A stretch of DNA of 64,000 bases, from assembly GCF_001509485.1 (NCBI RefSeq), contig NZ_LLZI01000169.1, positions 7,547 through 71,546 of the forward strand, read 5' to 3'. Position numbers and translations under genes: made by a program. This stretch comes from Streptomyces sp. NRRL F-4489 (GTDB taxonomy: Bacteria; Actinomycetota; Actinomycetes; Streptomycetales; Streptomycetaceae). The first letter of the stretch is position 1. Every line of letters begins with the position of its first letter. This document shows, one piece after another, positions 49,538 through 57,461 of this stretch. Under the pieces are notes generated by a model that was given only the letters and a program-made list of their open reading frames with translations, was not told where the DNA came from and made no database searches.

Positions 49538-50941
49538 TTGCACACGGCCAGGGAATTCCAGCGCGGCCACAAGGCCAGGCTTGCCGAGCTGACGGCGGAG
49601 CGGGAACTGTACGTCGGGGTGCGGATCGACGGCCCCGGGATGGTCATCGACGTCAGCTGCTTCGGGCTCGACGCCGACGAGCGGCTCTCCGACGACCGCT
49701 ACTTCGTCTTCTACAACCAGCCCGCGTCCCCCGAGGACGCGGTCCAATTGCTCGGCCCCCGGGACGGCGACACGGAGTCCTTCCGGATCGCCCTCGACCG
49801 GATCCCGCCGCACATCCGGAAGCTGACGTTCACCGCGGCGCTCGACGGCGAGGGGCGGATGGACCGGATCGGCCCCGGCTGCCTGCGCGTGGTGGCCGGC
49901 GGCGAGGAGGTCGCCCGGTATCCGTTCAGCGGCGAGGAGTTCAGCACCGAGCGCGCCGTGATGCTCGGCGACCTGTACGTCAAGGACGGCTGGCGGTTCG
50001 CCGCGGTGGGCCAGGGCTTCGACGGCGGCCTGGAGGCACTGCTGACGCACTTCGGCGGCGAGGTGCTGGAGGAGAGCGGGGAAGACGCGGAGGGTGCGGA
50101 GGACGCCGCGCCGGCCGCGTCGGCCGGCGCCACCGGGGCCGCCGGGGCGCCCGCGCTCCCGGACGTGAGCGACTTCACCCTGCCGCCCCCGGCCCCCGCT
50201 CCGGCTCCCGCGCCGCCCCCGTCCGCCGGGCCGCCCCCGGCCCCCGCGCCCGTCCCGCCGCCGCCGGTGCCGACCGCGCCGGACCCGCGCGCGCCCGCGG
50301 CGTACCACCCGCAGCCGCCTCCGCTGCCGCAGCCCTCCGCCGCGCAGCTGCACAGCGCGCCGACGATGGTCGCGCCGCTGGTCCCGCCGGGCGGGACGGC
50401 GCCGCCCCCGGCCGTCCAGGGGCCGCCCCCGCCGCCGCCTCCGCCCCCGGGAGCGGTGCACGGGCCGCCGCCCCCGCCGCCTCCCGGTGTGCCGGGGCCG
50501 CCGCCCCCGCCCCCGTACGGCCAGGCGCCCGGCGGCTACCCCGGTGGCCAGCAGCCGCCCCCGCAGTACGGCCAGGCGCCGCCGCAGTACGGTCAGCAGC
50601 CGCCCCCGCTGCCGCCGCACGGTCAGCAGCCCCCGCCACTGCCGCCGCAGGGCCAGCAGCCGCCCCCGCTCCCGTACGGTCAGCAGCCGCCCCCGCCCGC
50701 CGGGTACGGCGTGCCCCAGGGGCCGCCGGTGCCGCTCCCGCCGCCGCCCGGTGCCTACGGCGAACCGGGCCGACCGGCGCCGCAGGACCCGTACGCCCCG
50801 TATCCCGGGCAGACCGCGCCGCCCCAGCCGGACGGCGGTACGGGCCCGTGGCCCGGCTACGGCGCGGACCCCGGCGCCCCCGGCGCGGCACCCCCGCCCC
50901 CGGGGGACCCGCAGGGCGGCACCCCGCGGCACGGCCGCTGA
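49538..50941 (+). CDS. TerD-domain protein with Pro/Gln-rich tail
   Basis: Encodes 467 residues. Residues 1-185 are a TerD domain (ELYVGVRIDGPGMVIDVSCFGLDADERLSDDRYFVFYNQP, IALDRIPPHIRKLTFTAALDG, then GDLYVKDGWRFAAVGQGFDGGLEALL), the Ca2+-binding tellurium-resistance fold. The rest is a proline-, glutamine- and glycine-rich region with units such as QQPPPLPPQG and PPPYGQAPGGYPG. Such tails may drive multivalent contacts. Start: TTG at 49538 just after GGAGGGG; TAGCCT (49491-49496) is a candidate -10. It converges with the Nudix gene across a hairpin. Confidence 0.87.
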   Translation: MHTAREFQRGHKARLAELTAERELYVGVRIDGPGMVIDVSCFGLDADERLSDDRYFVFYNQPASPEDAVQLLGPRDGDTESFRIALDRIPPHIRKLTFTAALDGEGRMDRIGPGCLRVVAGGEEVARYPFSGEEFSTERAVMLGDLYVKDGWRFAAVGQGFDGGLEALLTHFGGEVLEESGEDAEGAEDAAPAASAGATGAAGAPALPDVSDFTLPPPAPAPAPAPPPSAGPPPAPAPVPPPPVPTAPDPRAPAAYHPQPPPLPQPSAAQLHSAPTMVAPLVPPGGTAPPPAVQGPPPPPPPPPGAVHGPPPPPPPGVPGPPPPPPYGQAPGGYPGGQQPPPQYGQAPPQYGQQPPPLPPHGQQPPPLPPQGQQPPPLPYGQQPPPPAGYGVPQGPPVPLPPPPGAYGEPGRPAPQDPYAPYPGQTAPPQPDGGTGPWPGYGADPGAPGAAPPPPGDPQGGTPRHGR

Positions 50942-51046
50942 GCGGAACCCGCCCGGCGGCCGCCACCCCGCGGCCCGTCCACCGGGGTCACTCGCCCCAT
51001 AGCGCCGCCCCGGGGCCGCACCCCCCTGGCCCGTAGCGCACACGCA

Positions 51047-51081
51047 CCGGCGCCCGCCCCCATATCGGGGACGGGCGCCGG
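51047..51081. terminator. hairpin between convergent TerD and Nudix genes
   Basis: CCGGCGCCCG (51047-51056) pairs with CGGGCGCCGG (51072-51081); after one mismatch four more C-G pairs continue. It separates two convergent genes. Confidence 0.65.
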
Positions 51082-51121
51082 AAGTTGACGGTACGTCAGT
51101 AAAGTTGACGGCGCGTCAGCA
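51082..51121. repeat. tandem 20-bp repeats, each with TGACG-N3-CGTCA palindrome
   Basis: Two adjacent 20-base units (51082-51101, 51102-51121) differ at three positions. Each contains the palindrome TGACG-N3-CGTCA. They lie directly after the hairpin, at the 3' ends of two convergent genes, an unusual place for an operator. Confidence 0.7.
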
Positions 51122-51134
51122 AAGGGCCGGTCCG

Positions 51135-51677
51135 TCAGCCCGCCGCCCCCAGCAGCGCCCGGGTCTCCGCCACCAGGCGGACCACCGATTCGTCGGCGAC
51201 CGCGGGCACCTCGTCGTAGCCGAACCACCGCAGGTCCAGCGACTCGTCGCTGATCGCCGCCACCGCGTCCGCGGGCGCCAGCGCGGCGTACTGGACGTCC
51301 AGATGGACCGCGCAGGGCGTCCGGTGGCGGTCCAGCCGCACCGGCGCGCCGCCCAGCAGCGTCAGCCCGTGCGCGATCCCGGACTCCTCCCGCGCCTCGC
51401 GCAGCGCCGCGTCCGCCAGCGTGGCGTCCTCGGGCTCGCAGTGGCCGCCCATCTGGAGCCACATCTCCAGCTTGCGGTGCAGGGTGAGCAGCACCCGGCC
51501 GCCGACCGGGTCGATCACCAGCGCGCTGGCCGTGAGGTGGCCGTCCTTGCACGGCTTCCACATGCCGTCCCGATGGCCGGCGAGGTGGTCCAGATAGGCC
51601 AGGCGCAGGCGCTCCTGCTCCTCGGACGGCGCGGGCCACTCCTTGAGCACCCGCGCCGCGTCCTCCCGCAGGCTCAC
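51135..51677 (-). CDS. Nudix hydrolase
   Basis: Encodes 180 residues. The Nudix box GGHCEPEDATLADAALREAREESGI matches G-x5-E-x7-REUxEExGU, with an Ala/Asp-rich variation in the middle. The lead-in HLTASALVIDPVGGRVLLTLHRKLEMWLQMGG is typical. The substrate (nucleotide diphosphate derivative) cannot be told. The GTG overlaps the stop codon of the upstream zincin gene by 4 bases (GTGA), so the two are translationally coupled. A hairpin follows. Confidence 0.9.
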   Translation of the reverse strand: MSLREDAARVLKEWPAPSEEQERLRLAYLDHLAGHRDGMWKPCKDGHLTASALVIDPVGGRVLLTLHRKLEMWLQMGGHCEPEDATLADAALREAREESGIAHGLTLLGGAPVRLDRHRTPCAVHLDVQYAALAPADAVAAISDESLDLRWFGYDEVPAVADESVVRLVAETRALLGAAG

Positions 51678-53188
51678 TTGGGGCCGTCTCCCTTGCCCTC
51701 GTCCTCGGGGCCGCGCGGTCCGCCGCCGCCCTGGCCGCCCGAGGCGTCCGGGCCGTCCGCCGCGTCCGGGCCGGGGGCGCCGCCGTCGCGCTTGGTCGGA
51801 TCCGGCGCGCCGCCGCTCGCCGCCTCGCCCAGCATCTTGTCGAGCTCGGAGAAGTCGGCGTGCTCGTGGTGGACGAAGCCGTCCGGGTCGTCGAGGTCGG
51901 CGGCCGTGGGCAGCATGTCGGGGTGCTCCCACAGGCCGTCGCGGCCGTCCAGGCCCCGGGCGTCGGTGAGCGACGCCCACAGCCGGGAGGCGTCCCGCAG
52001 CCGGCGCGGCCGCAGCTGGAGGCCGATCAGCGTGGCGAAGGTCTGCTCGGCCGGGCCGCCGGTGGCCCGGCGCCGCCGCAGGGTCTCCCGGAGCTTGTCC
52101 GCGGACGGCAGATGCGGCTTGGCGGCAGCGTGCACCACCGCGTCCACCCAGCCCTCGACGAGCGCCAGCGCGGTCTCCAGACGGGCCAGCGCGGCCTTCT
52201 GCTCCGGGGTGTCCTCGGGCTGGAACATGCCCTGCTGGAGGGCGTTCTGCAACTCCTCGGGGTGCTGGGGGTCGAGCTGGCCGACCGCGTCCTCCAGCTT
52301 GGTGGTGTCGACCTTGATGCCGCGGGCGTAGCCCTCGACGGCGCCGAAGAGGTGCGAGCGCAGCCACGGCACATGGGCGAAGAGCCGCTGGTGGGCGGCC
52401 TCCCGCAGGGCGAGATAGAGCCGCACCTCCTCCTCCGGGACGCCGAGGCCGGCCCCGAACGCCTGGACGTTCGCCGGCAGCAGCGCGGCCTTGCCGGCCG
52501 GGCCCAGAGGCAGCCCGATGTCCGTGGAGCCCACGACCTCGGAGGCCAGCACGCCCAGCGCCTGCCCGATCTGGGTGCCGAACATCGCGCCGCCCATGGA
52601 GCGCATCATCCCCAGCAGCGGGCCGGCCATGGCCTGCATCTCCTGGGGCAGCACCTCGCCCATCGCGGAACCGACCCGCTCGGCGAGCGGGTCGACCAGG
52701 TCCTTCCACACCGGCAGGGTCTCCTCGACCCACTCGGCGCGGCTCCAGGCCACCACCGAGCCGGCGCCCGACGGGAGCGACGTCACGCCGTCCAGCCACA
52801 GGTCGGCCAGGCGCACCGCGTCCTGCACGGCCGACCGCTCACCGGGGGAGACGCTGGCGTCCTTGCTGCCGTCCTCGGCGCCCTGCGCGACGGTCTGCCG
52901 CGCGATGTCCTTGGCCATGTCCCAGTTCACCGGCCCGCCCTCGTAGGAGAGCATCTGGCCCAGCCGCTGGAAGGCGGCACCGAGGTCGCCGGGGTTCATC
53001 TGGCCGCCGGGTCCCCCCATGCCGCCGAAGAGCGCCGCGAACGGATTGTCCGCGCCGCCGCTCCCGCCACCGAACCCGAAGGGGTTCGCGGGGCCCTGGC
53101 TACCTCCCTGGCCGCCCTTCTGCTTGCCGTTGTCGCCGTCCTCCGGCTCCTCCGGCGGAAGGCCGAATCCGAATGGGGTGTCACTCAC
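51674..53188 (-). CDS. zincin-2 (DUF2342) family protein
   Basis: Encodes 504 residues. The first 60 are Gly/Pro-rich; the core (about 65-420) is helical and contains LREAAHQRLFAHVPWLRSHLFGAVEGYARG, the region that carries the modified zinc site of this family. It matches the group annotated as 'zinc-dependent metalloprotease' or F420-associated hypothetical protein (mycobacterial Rv3195). No activity is known to me. The C-terminal 80 residues are charged and disordered. The GTG has GAGGAAA 4 bases upstream. It is followed by the coupled Nudix gene, and divergent from the SDR gene. Confidence 0.85.
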   Translation of the reverse strand: MSDTPFGFGLPPEEPEDGDNGKQKGGQGGSQGPANPFGFGGGSGGADNPFAALFGGMGGPGGQMNPGDLGAAFQRLGQMLSYEGGPVNWDMAKDIARQTVAQGAEDGSKDASVSPGERSAVQDAVRLADLWLDGVTSLPSGAGSVVAWSRAEWVEETLPVWKDLVDPLAERVGSAMGEVLPQEMQAMAGPLLGMMRSMGGAMFGTQIGQALGVLASEVVGSTDIGLPLGPAGKAALLPANVQAFGAGLGVPEEEVRLYLALREAAHQRLFAHVPWLRSHLFGAVEGYARGIKVDTTKLEDAVGQLDPQHPEELQNALQQGMFQPEDTPEQKAALARLETALALVEGWVDAVVHAAAKPHLPSADKLRETLRRRRATGGPAEQTFATLIGLQLRPRRLRDASRLWASLTDARGLDGRDGLWEHPDMLPTAADLDDPDGFVHHEHADFSELDKMLGEAASGGAPDPTKRDGGAPGPDAADGPDASGGQGGGGPRGPEDEGKGDGPK

Positions 53189-53378
53189 GGGTTTCCTCGG
53201 CTCGTAGGGCCGCCGGCCCTACGCCGACGGCGGCTGCCCGACATCACCTCCAGCGTAGACACTCGCGCCGCCCTGGGGCTCGGTGCTTCGCTGGCGCGGT
53301 GGCTGCGGCAGGATGGACGCCACCTGGTGCGGACCCGTACGACGCGCCCGCACTGAAGACAACCGCTGGAGACGCCCG

Positions 53379-54524
53379 GTGAGTTCCCCAGATCCGACCG
53401 TTCGCGCAGCGCGAAACGCTGCCGCCACCGCCGAAGAGGCGGACCACGCCGTGAGCGGCGGCCGGCCGCTGCGCCGCCCCGTCGTCGCCGTCACCGGAGC
53501 CGCCTCCGGGGTCGGCGCGCTGCTCACCCGCGCCCTGGCCGACTCCGACGAGGTCAGGGAAGTGGTGGCCATCGACGAGCGGCCCGGCGACGTGGCCGAG
53601 GCCCGGTGGCACGTCCTGGACGTCCGCGACCCCGCCATCGCCGACAAACTCCGCGGAACGGACGTCGTCGTCCATCTCGCCCTCGACCTCGACCTGGAGA
53701 CCGACGCCGCCGCCCGCACCGCGTACAACGTCCGCGGCACCCAGACCGTGCTGACCGCCGCCGCGGCCGCCGGCGTGCACCGGGTGGTGCTGTGCACCTC
53801 GGCGATGGTCTACGGGGCGCTGCCCGACAACGATGTTCCGCTGGCCGAGGACGCCGAGCTGCGCGCCACCGCGGACGCCACCGGCGTCGGCGACCTCCTG
53901 GAGATCGAGCACCTGGCCCGCCGCGCCCCGCGCGCCCACCCCGGCCTGAACGTCACCGTGCTGCGCCCCGCCGTCCTGGTGGGCGGCACCGACACCGCGC
54001 TGACCCGCTACTTCGAGTCGCCCCGTCTCCTGGTCGTCGCCGGCTCCCGCCCGGCCTGGCAGTTCTGCCACGTGGAAGACCTGGTCAGCGCCCTGGAGTA
54101 CGCCGCCCTGGAGAAGGTCGACGGCGAACTGGCGGTGGGCTGCGACGGCTGGCTGGAACAGGAGGAGGTCGAGGAGCTCTCCGGTATCCGGCGCATGGAG
54201 CTGCCGTCCTCGGTGGCGCTGGGCGCCGCCGCCCGCCTCCACCGGATCGGCCTGACCCCCTCGCCCGCCGGGGACCTCGCCTACACCATGCACCCCTGGG
54301 TGGTCAGCGGCAGCCGGCTGCACGACGCGGGCTGGCGGCCCCGGTGGACCAACGAGGAGGTGCTGGCCGAGCTCCTGGAGGAGGTCGCCGGACGGCACAC
54401 CGTGGCCGGCCGCCGGCTCGGCCGCAAGGACGCCACCGCCGCGGGCGCCGCCGGCGCCACCGTCGCCCTGCTGGGCACCGCGGCCCTGGTCCGCCGCGCC
54501 CGCAAGGCCCGCCGCCGCCTCTGA
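53379..54524 (+). CDS. atypical SDR (NAD-dependent epimerase-like) protein
   Basis: Encodes 381 residues. The Rossmann motif AVTGAASGVGALLTRAL is at about 37-53, followed by VVHLALDLDLETDAAARTAYNVRGTQTVL and CTSAMVYGALPDND, as in extended SDRs. At the place of the catalytic YxxxK the sequence reads GVGDLLEIEHLARR, so Tyr and Lys are both missing. The C-terminus has one short hydrophobic helix (AAGATVALLGTAALV) and a very basic end, a possible membrane anchor. It is probably a cofactor-binding, non-catalytic or atypical enzyme. The GTG start follows GGAG by 9 bases. Confidence 0.82.
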   Translation: MSSPDPTVRAARNAAATAEEADHAVSGGRPLRRPVVAVTGAASGVGALLTRALADSDEVREVVAIDERPGDVAEARWHVLDVRDPAIADKLRGTDVVVHLALDLDLETDAAARTAYNVRGTQTVLTAAAAAGVHRVVLCTSAMVYGALPDNDVPLAEDAELRATADATGVGDLLEIEHLARRAPRAHPGLNVTVLRPAVLVGGTDTALTRYFESPRLLVVAGSRPAWQFCHVEDLVSALEYAALEKVDGELAVGCDGWLEQEEVEELSGIRRMELPSSVALGAAARLHRIGLTPSPAGDLAYTMHPWVVSGSRLHDAGWRPRWTNEEVLAELLEEVAGRHTVAGRRLGRKDATAAGAAGATVALLGTAALVRRARKARRRL

Positions 54525-54628
54525 CCGGCCCGCCGGCCCGGGGGACTGTACGAGCCTCCATACGGGGCGCCGGACGCCCGGTGGAAACGGCCATTCCGCG
54601 CCGCGCTCCCGTACGGCACGATGGGAGC

Positions 54629-55111
<483 letters not shown>

Positions 55112-55277
55112 CCCACGTCCGGACGCATAGGGGTGGGCCCTCTCGCCCCGGTCTGCCGCCGAACCGGTACGTCACGTTCCGGTTGCGTAACCCGCTCCCC
55201 GGCACCAGCGTTGACCTGGCAGATGGTTAATCTGCTTATTCGTCGAACGCGGGCGCGCACGGTGGAGGGAGATCGCC

Positions 55278-55481
55278 ATGGGAGCGCTCCTCTGGCTGCT
55301 GATTCCGGTTCTGGCGGGGCTGGCCGCCGCCCTGTGGAGCAGCTGGACCCTGCGCAACCGCAGGACCGGGGACGTCGCGGAGCTGGCCGGCTACGCCCGC
55401 TTCCGGGCCGCGATGGAGAAGCAGCACACCGCCCCGGCGCCCGCCGCGACCACCCGCGAGCACGCCTCGGACCCGGTCTGA
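55278..55481 (+). CDS. small membrane protein, 67 aa
   Basis: Encodes 67 residues: one N-terminal membrane helix (ALLWLLIPVLAGLAAALWSSW) and a polar cytoplasmic tail with ELAGYARFRAAMEKQH. No domain is known. GGAGGGA precedes the ATG by 8 bases. A TTGACC (55211-55216) with CTTATT 18 bases later may be its promoter. It lies 101 bases upstream of the PDZ-Lon protease gene and may be functionally linked to it. Confidence 0.7.
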   Translation: MGALLWLLIPVLAGLAAALWSSWTLRNRRTGDVAELAGYARFRAAMEKQHTAPAPAATTREHASDPV

Positions 55482-55570
55482 CGCGGGCCTGATGCCGGCC
55501 GGCGCGGAACCGCCGCCGCCCGCCGGACCCGTACGGACGGCCCCGCGGGCCGGTTGTCATACCCGTCCCG

Positions 55571-55576
55571 TACTGT
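55571..55576 (+). promoter_or_regulatory. leaderless -10 element TACTGT, with upstream TTGTCA
   Basis: TACTGT ends 6 bases before the ATG at 55583. TTGTCA (55554-55559) sits at the same 11-base distance from the -10 as in the adnB promoter, but the GTG that completes the DNA-damage motif is absent (TAC). Confidence 0.5.
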
Positions 55577-55582
55577 CGTTCC

Positions 55583-56677
55583 ATGCCACGCCGCACCGCC
55601 ACGCTGCTCGCCTCGATCCTGATGCTGATCGCGCTGCTCTGCGCCGGGGTGCTGATTCCCGTGCCGTACGCGGAGATGTCGCCGGGCCCGACGGTCAACA
55701 CCCTCGGTGAGCACAACGGCGAGCCGGTCCTGCAGATCTCCGGCCGCAAGACGTATCCGACGTCCGGGCATCTGAACATGACCACCGTCCGCGTCACCGG
55801 CCCGGACTACCGCATGAATCTCCTCGAAGCGGTCTACGGCTGGCTGGACCCGGACAGCGCGGTGGTACCGCACAAGACCCTCTACCCCGAGGGGCAGACC
55901 GCCGAGCAGGCCGACCAGCAGAACGCCGAGGAGTTCAGCCAGTCCCAGGAGAGCGCCAAGGCCGCCGCCCTGAAGCAGCTGCACATCCCGGTGGCCACGC
56001 AGACCGTCGTCGGCACCGTGGTCAAGGGCAAGCCGGCCGACGGGCTGCTGCACGCCGGCGATGTGATCAAGGCGGTGGACGGCCAGGAGGTGCGCCAGAC
56101 CGGCGACGTCGCCAAGCTCGTCACCCGGCACAAGCCGGGCGAGAAGGTGGTCTTCACCGTCATCCCGGCCAAGGAGGCGGCCGCGGCGGAGAAGCAGGGC
56201 AAGCGGCCCGAGGGCCCCGGCAAGCAGGTGGCGATCACCACGGCGGCGGACGGCGGGCGGGCCATCGTGGGCATCCAGGCCCAGCTCGACCACATCTTCC
56301 CGTTCCCCATCGACGTCAAGCTCGCCGACGTCGGCGGCCCCAGCGCCGGGCTGATGTTCGCGCTCGGCATCGTCGACAAGCTCACCCCGGGCGGCGACCT
56401 GACCGGCGGCACGTTCGTCGCCGGTACGGGCACCATCGACGACCAGGGCAAGGTCGGCCCGATCGGCGGTATCTCGATGAAGACGATCGGCGCGCGGGAC
56501 AAGGGCGCCCAGTTCTTCCTGACGCCCAAGGAGAACTGCGCCGCGGCCGCCAAGGACACCCCCAGCGGGCTGCGGCTGGTCAAGGTCGGCTCCATAGAGG
56601 ACGCGGTGCAGGCCCTGGCCAAGATCCGCAAGAAGGACCTCGCCGACCTGCCGAGCTGCACCCCGGCCGGCCACTAG
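55583..56677 (+). CDS. membrane-anchored PDZ-Lon protease
   Basis: Encodes 364 residues. An N-terminal membrane anchor (LLASILMLIALLCAGVLIPVPY) is followed by an extracellular part. A PDZ domain lies at about 140-205 (TVVGTVVKGKPADGLLHAGDVIKAVDGQEV). The C-terminal Lon-type proteolytic domain has the Ser-Lys dyad: VGGPSAGLMFALG (Ser about 254) and GGISMKTIGAR (Lys about 297). These proteases act outside the membrane; known relatives degrade or process envelope proteins. The length and layout match the YlbL/Rv3194c group. The ATG start is leaderless (TACTGT 6 bases upstream). Confidence 0.92.
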   Translation: MPRRTATLLASILMLIALLCAGVLIPVPYAEMSPGPTVNTLGEHNGEPVLQISGRKTYPTSGHLNMTTVRVTGPDYRMNLLEAVYGWLDPDSAVVPHKTLYPEGQTAEQADQQNAEEFSQSQESAKAAALKQLHIPVATQTVVGTVVKGKPADGLLHAGDVIKAVDGQEVRQTGDVAKLVTRHKPGEKVVFTVIPAKEAAAAEKQGKRPEGPGKQVAITTAADGGRAIVGIQAQLDHIFPFPIDVKLADVGGPSAGLMFALGIVDKLTPGGDLTGGTFVAGTGTIDDQGKVGPIGGISMKTIGARDKGAQFFLTPKENCAAAAKDTPSGLRLVKVGSIEDAVQALAKIRKKDLADLPSCTPAGH

Positions 56678-56782
56678 GGCGGACCGGAGGACCGACGGGC
56701 AGCCGGGCGGACGGGCGGGCCGCCGGAAGCCCGGCCGGCGGCCGGCAGCCGACCGCCCGCGGGCCCGTCCGCCCGCCGCGGG

Positions 56783-57337
56783 TCAGTCCTCGAAGGTCGC
56801 CGCCAGCGCGTCCGCGAGGCCCGGGACGAGCGCCTTGCCGGTCAGCACCTCGGACGTGGAGTCCTTCTCCCGCAGCCGCAGCGCCGACTCCCGGGAGCCG
56901 TCCCGCAGGACGGCCACCGTCATCCGCACCTCCTGGCGGTCGGGGTGCTCGGCGACCCACTTGGCGAGCTGCTTCTCGGACATGCCCGCCGGCTCGGCGT
57001 CCTCGGCCGAGGGCGGGAGCATCAGCCGCTCCACGGTCAGCGCGCAGCCGGTGACGGCGTCCGGCCAGGCGATGGTGGCGAGGAACTCGTCCAGCGGGGC
57101 GCCGGCCGGGATCTCGTCCTGCTCGATGGGGGTCAGGGAACTGCCGGTGGAGTCGTCGATGCCCAGCTGGGCGGCGAGCGCGGGCTCCTGCTCGCGGAGC
57201 TTGACGGAGTCGACGAGGGCGAACAAACGGGCGGGCTGGTCCCAGCCGAGCCCGGCGGTGTACTCGTCGATTTCGAGCACGGCGCGGGTCAGCGGGTCGG
57301 CGGCGAGGGGGGTGCCGTCCACGGGGAGGTTGGTCAT
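56783..57337 (-). CDS. PPA1309-family protein
   Basis: Encodes 184 residues (MTNLPVDGTPLAADPLTRAVLEIDEYTAGLGWDQPARLFALVDS to GKALVPGLADALAATFED), the full PPA1309 family layout. It is soluble and acidic, with no enzyme motif. Its function is unknown. It is divergent from the UPF0182 gene, a neighbour relation common in actinobacteria. ATG 57337 is chosen: CACGAT lies 7 bases upstream; an ATG at 57346 is the alternative. It converges with the PDZ-Lon gene. Confidence 0.88.
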   Translation of the reverse strand: MTNLPVDGTPLAADPLTRAVLEIDEYTAGLGWDQPARLFALVDSVKLREQEPALAAQLGIDDSTGSSLTPIEQDEIPAGAPLDEFLATIAWPDAVTGCALTVERLMLPPSAEDAEPAGMSEKQLAKWVAEHPDRQEVRMTVAVLRDGSRESALRLREKDSTSEVLTGKALVPGLADALAATFED

Positions 57338-57411
57338 GTCCAACATCGTGCCCTGTGAACCCCCGAAATCGGGAACCGAGTAAAGCCGTCGTAAGTTGCA
57401 TCACTGGGTCC

Positions 57412-57417
57412 TACTAT
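57412..57417 (+). promoter_or_regulatory. -10 element TACTAT of the UPF0182 gene
   Basis: TACTAT is a near-consensus -10 in a relatively A/T-rich gap. Transcription would start near 57424, giving a leader of about 38 bases with a GAGGTG ribosome site. Confidence 0.55.
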
Positions 57418-57461
57418 CGCCGGGCCTGCTCCACACGACAGCTAACTTCGAGGTGCGCACC

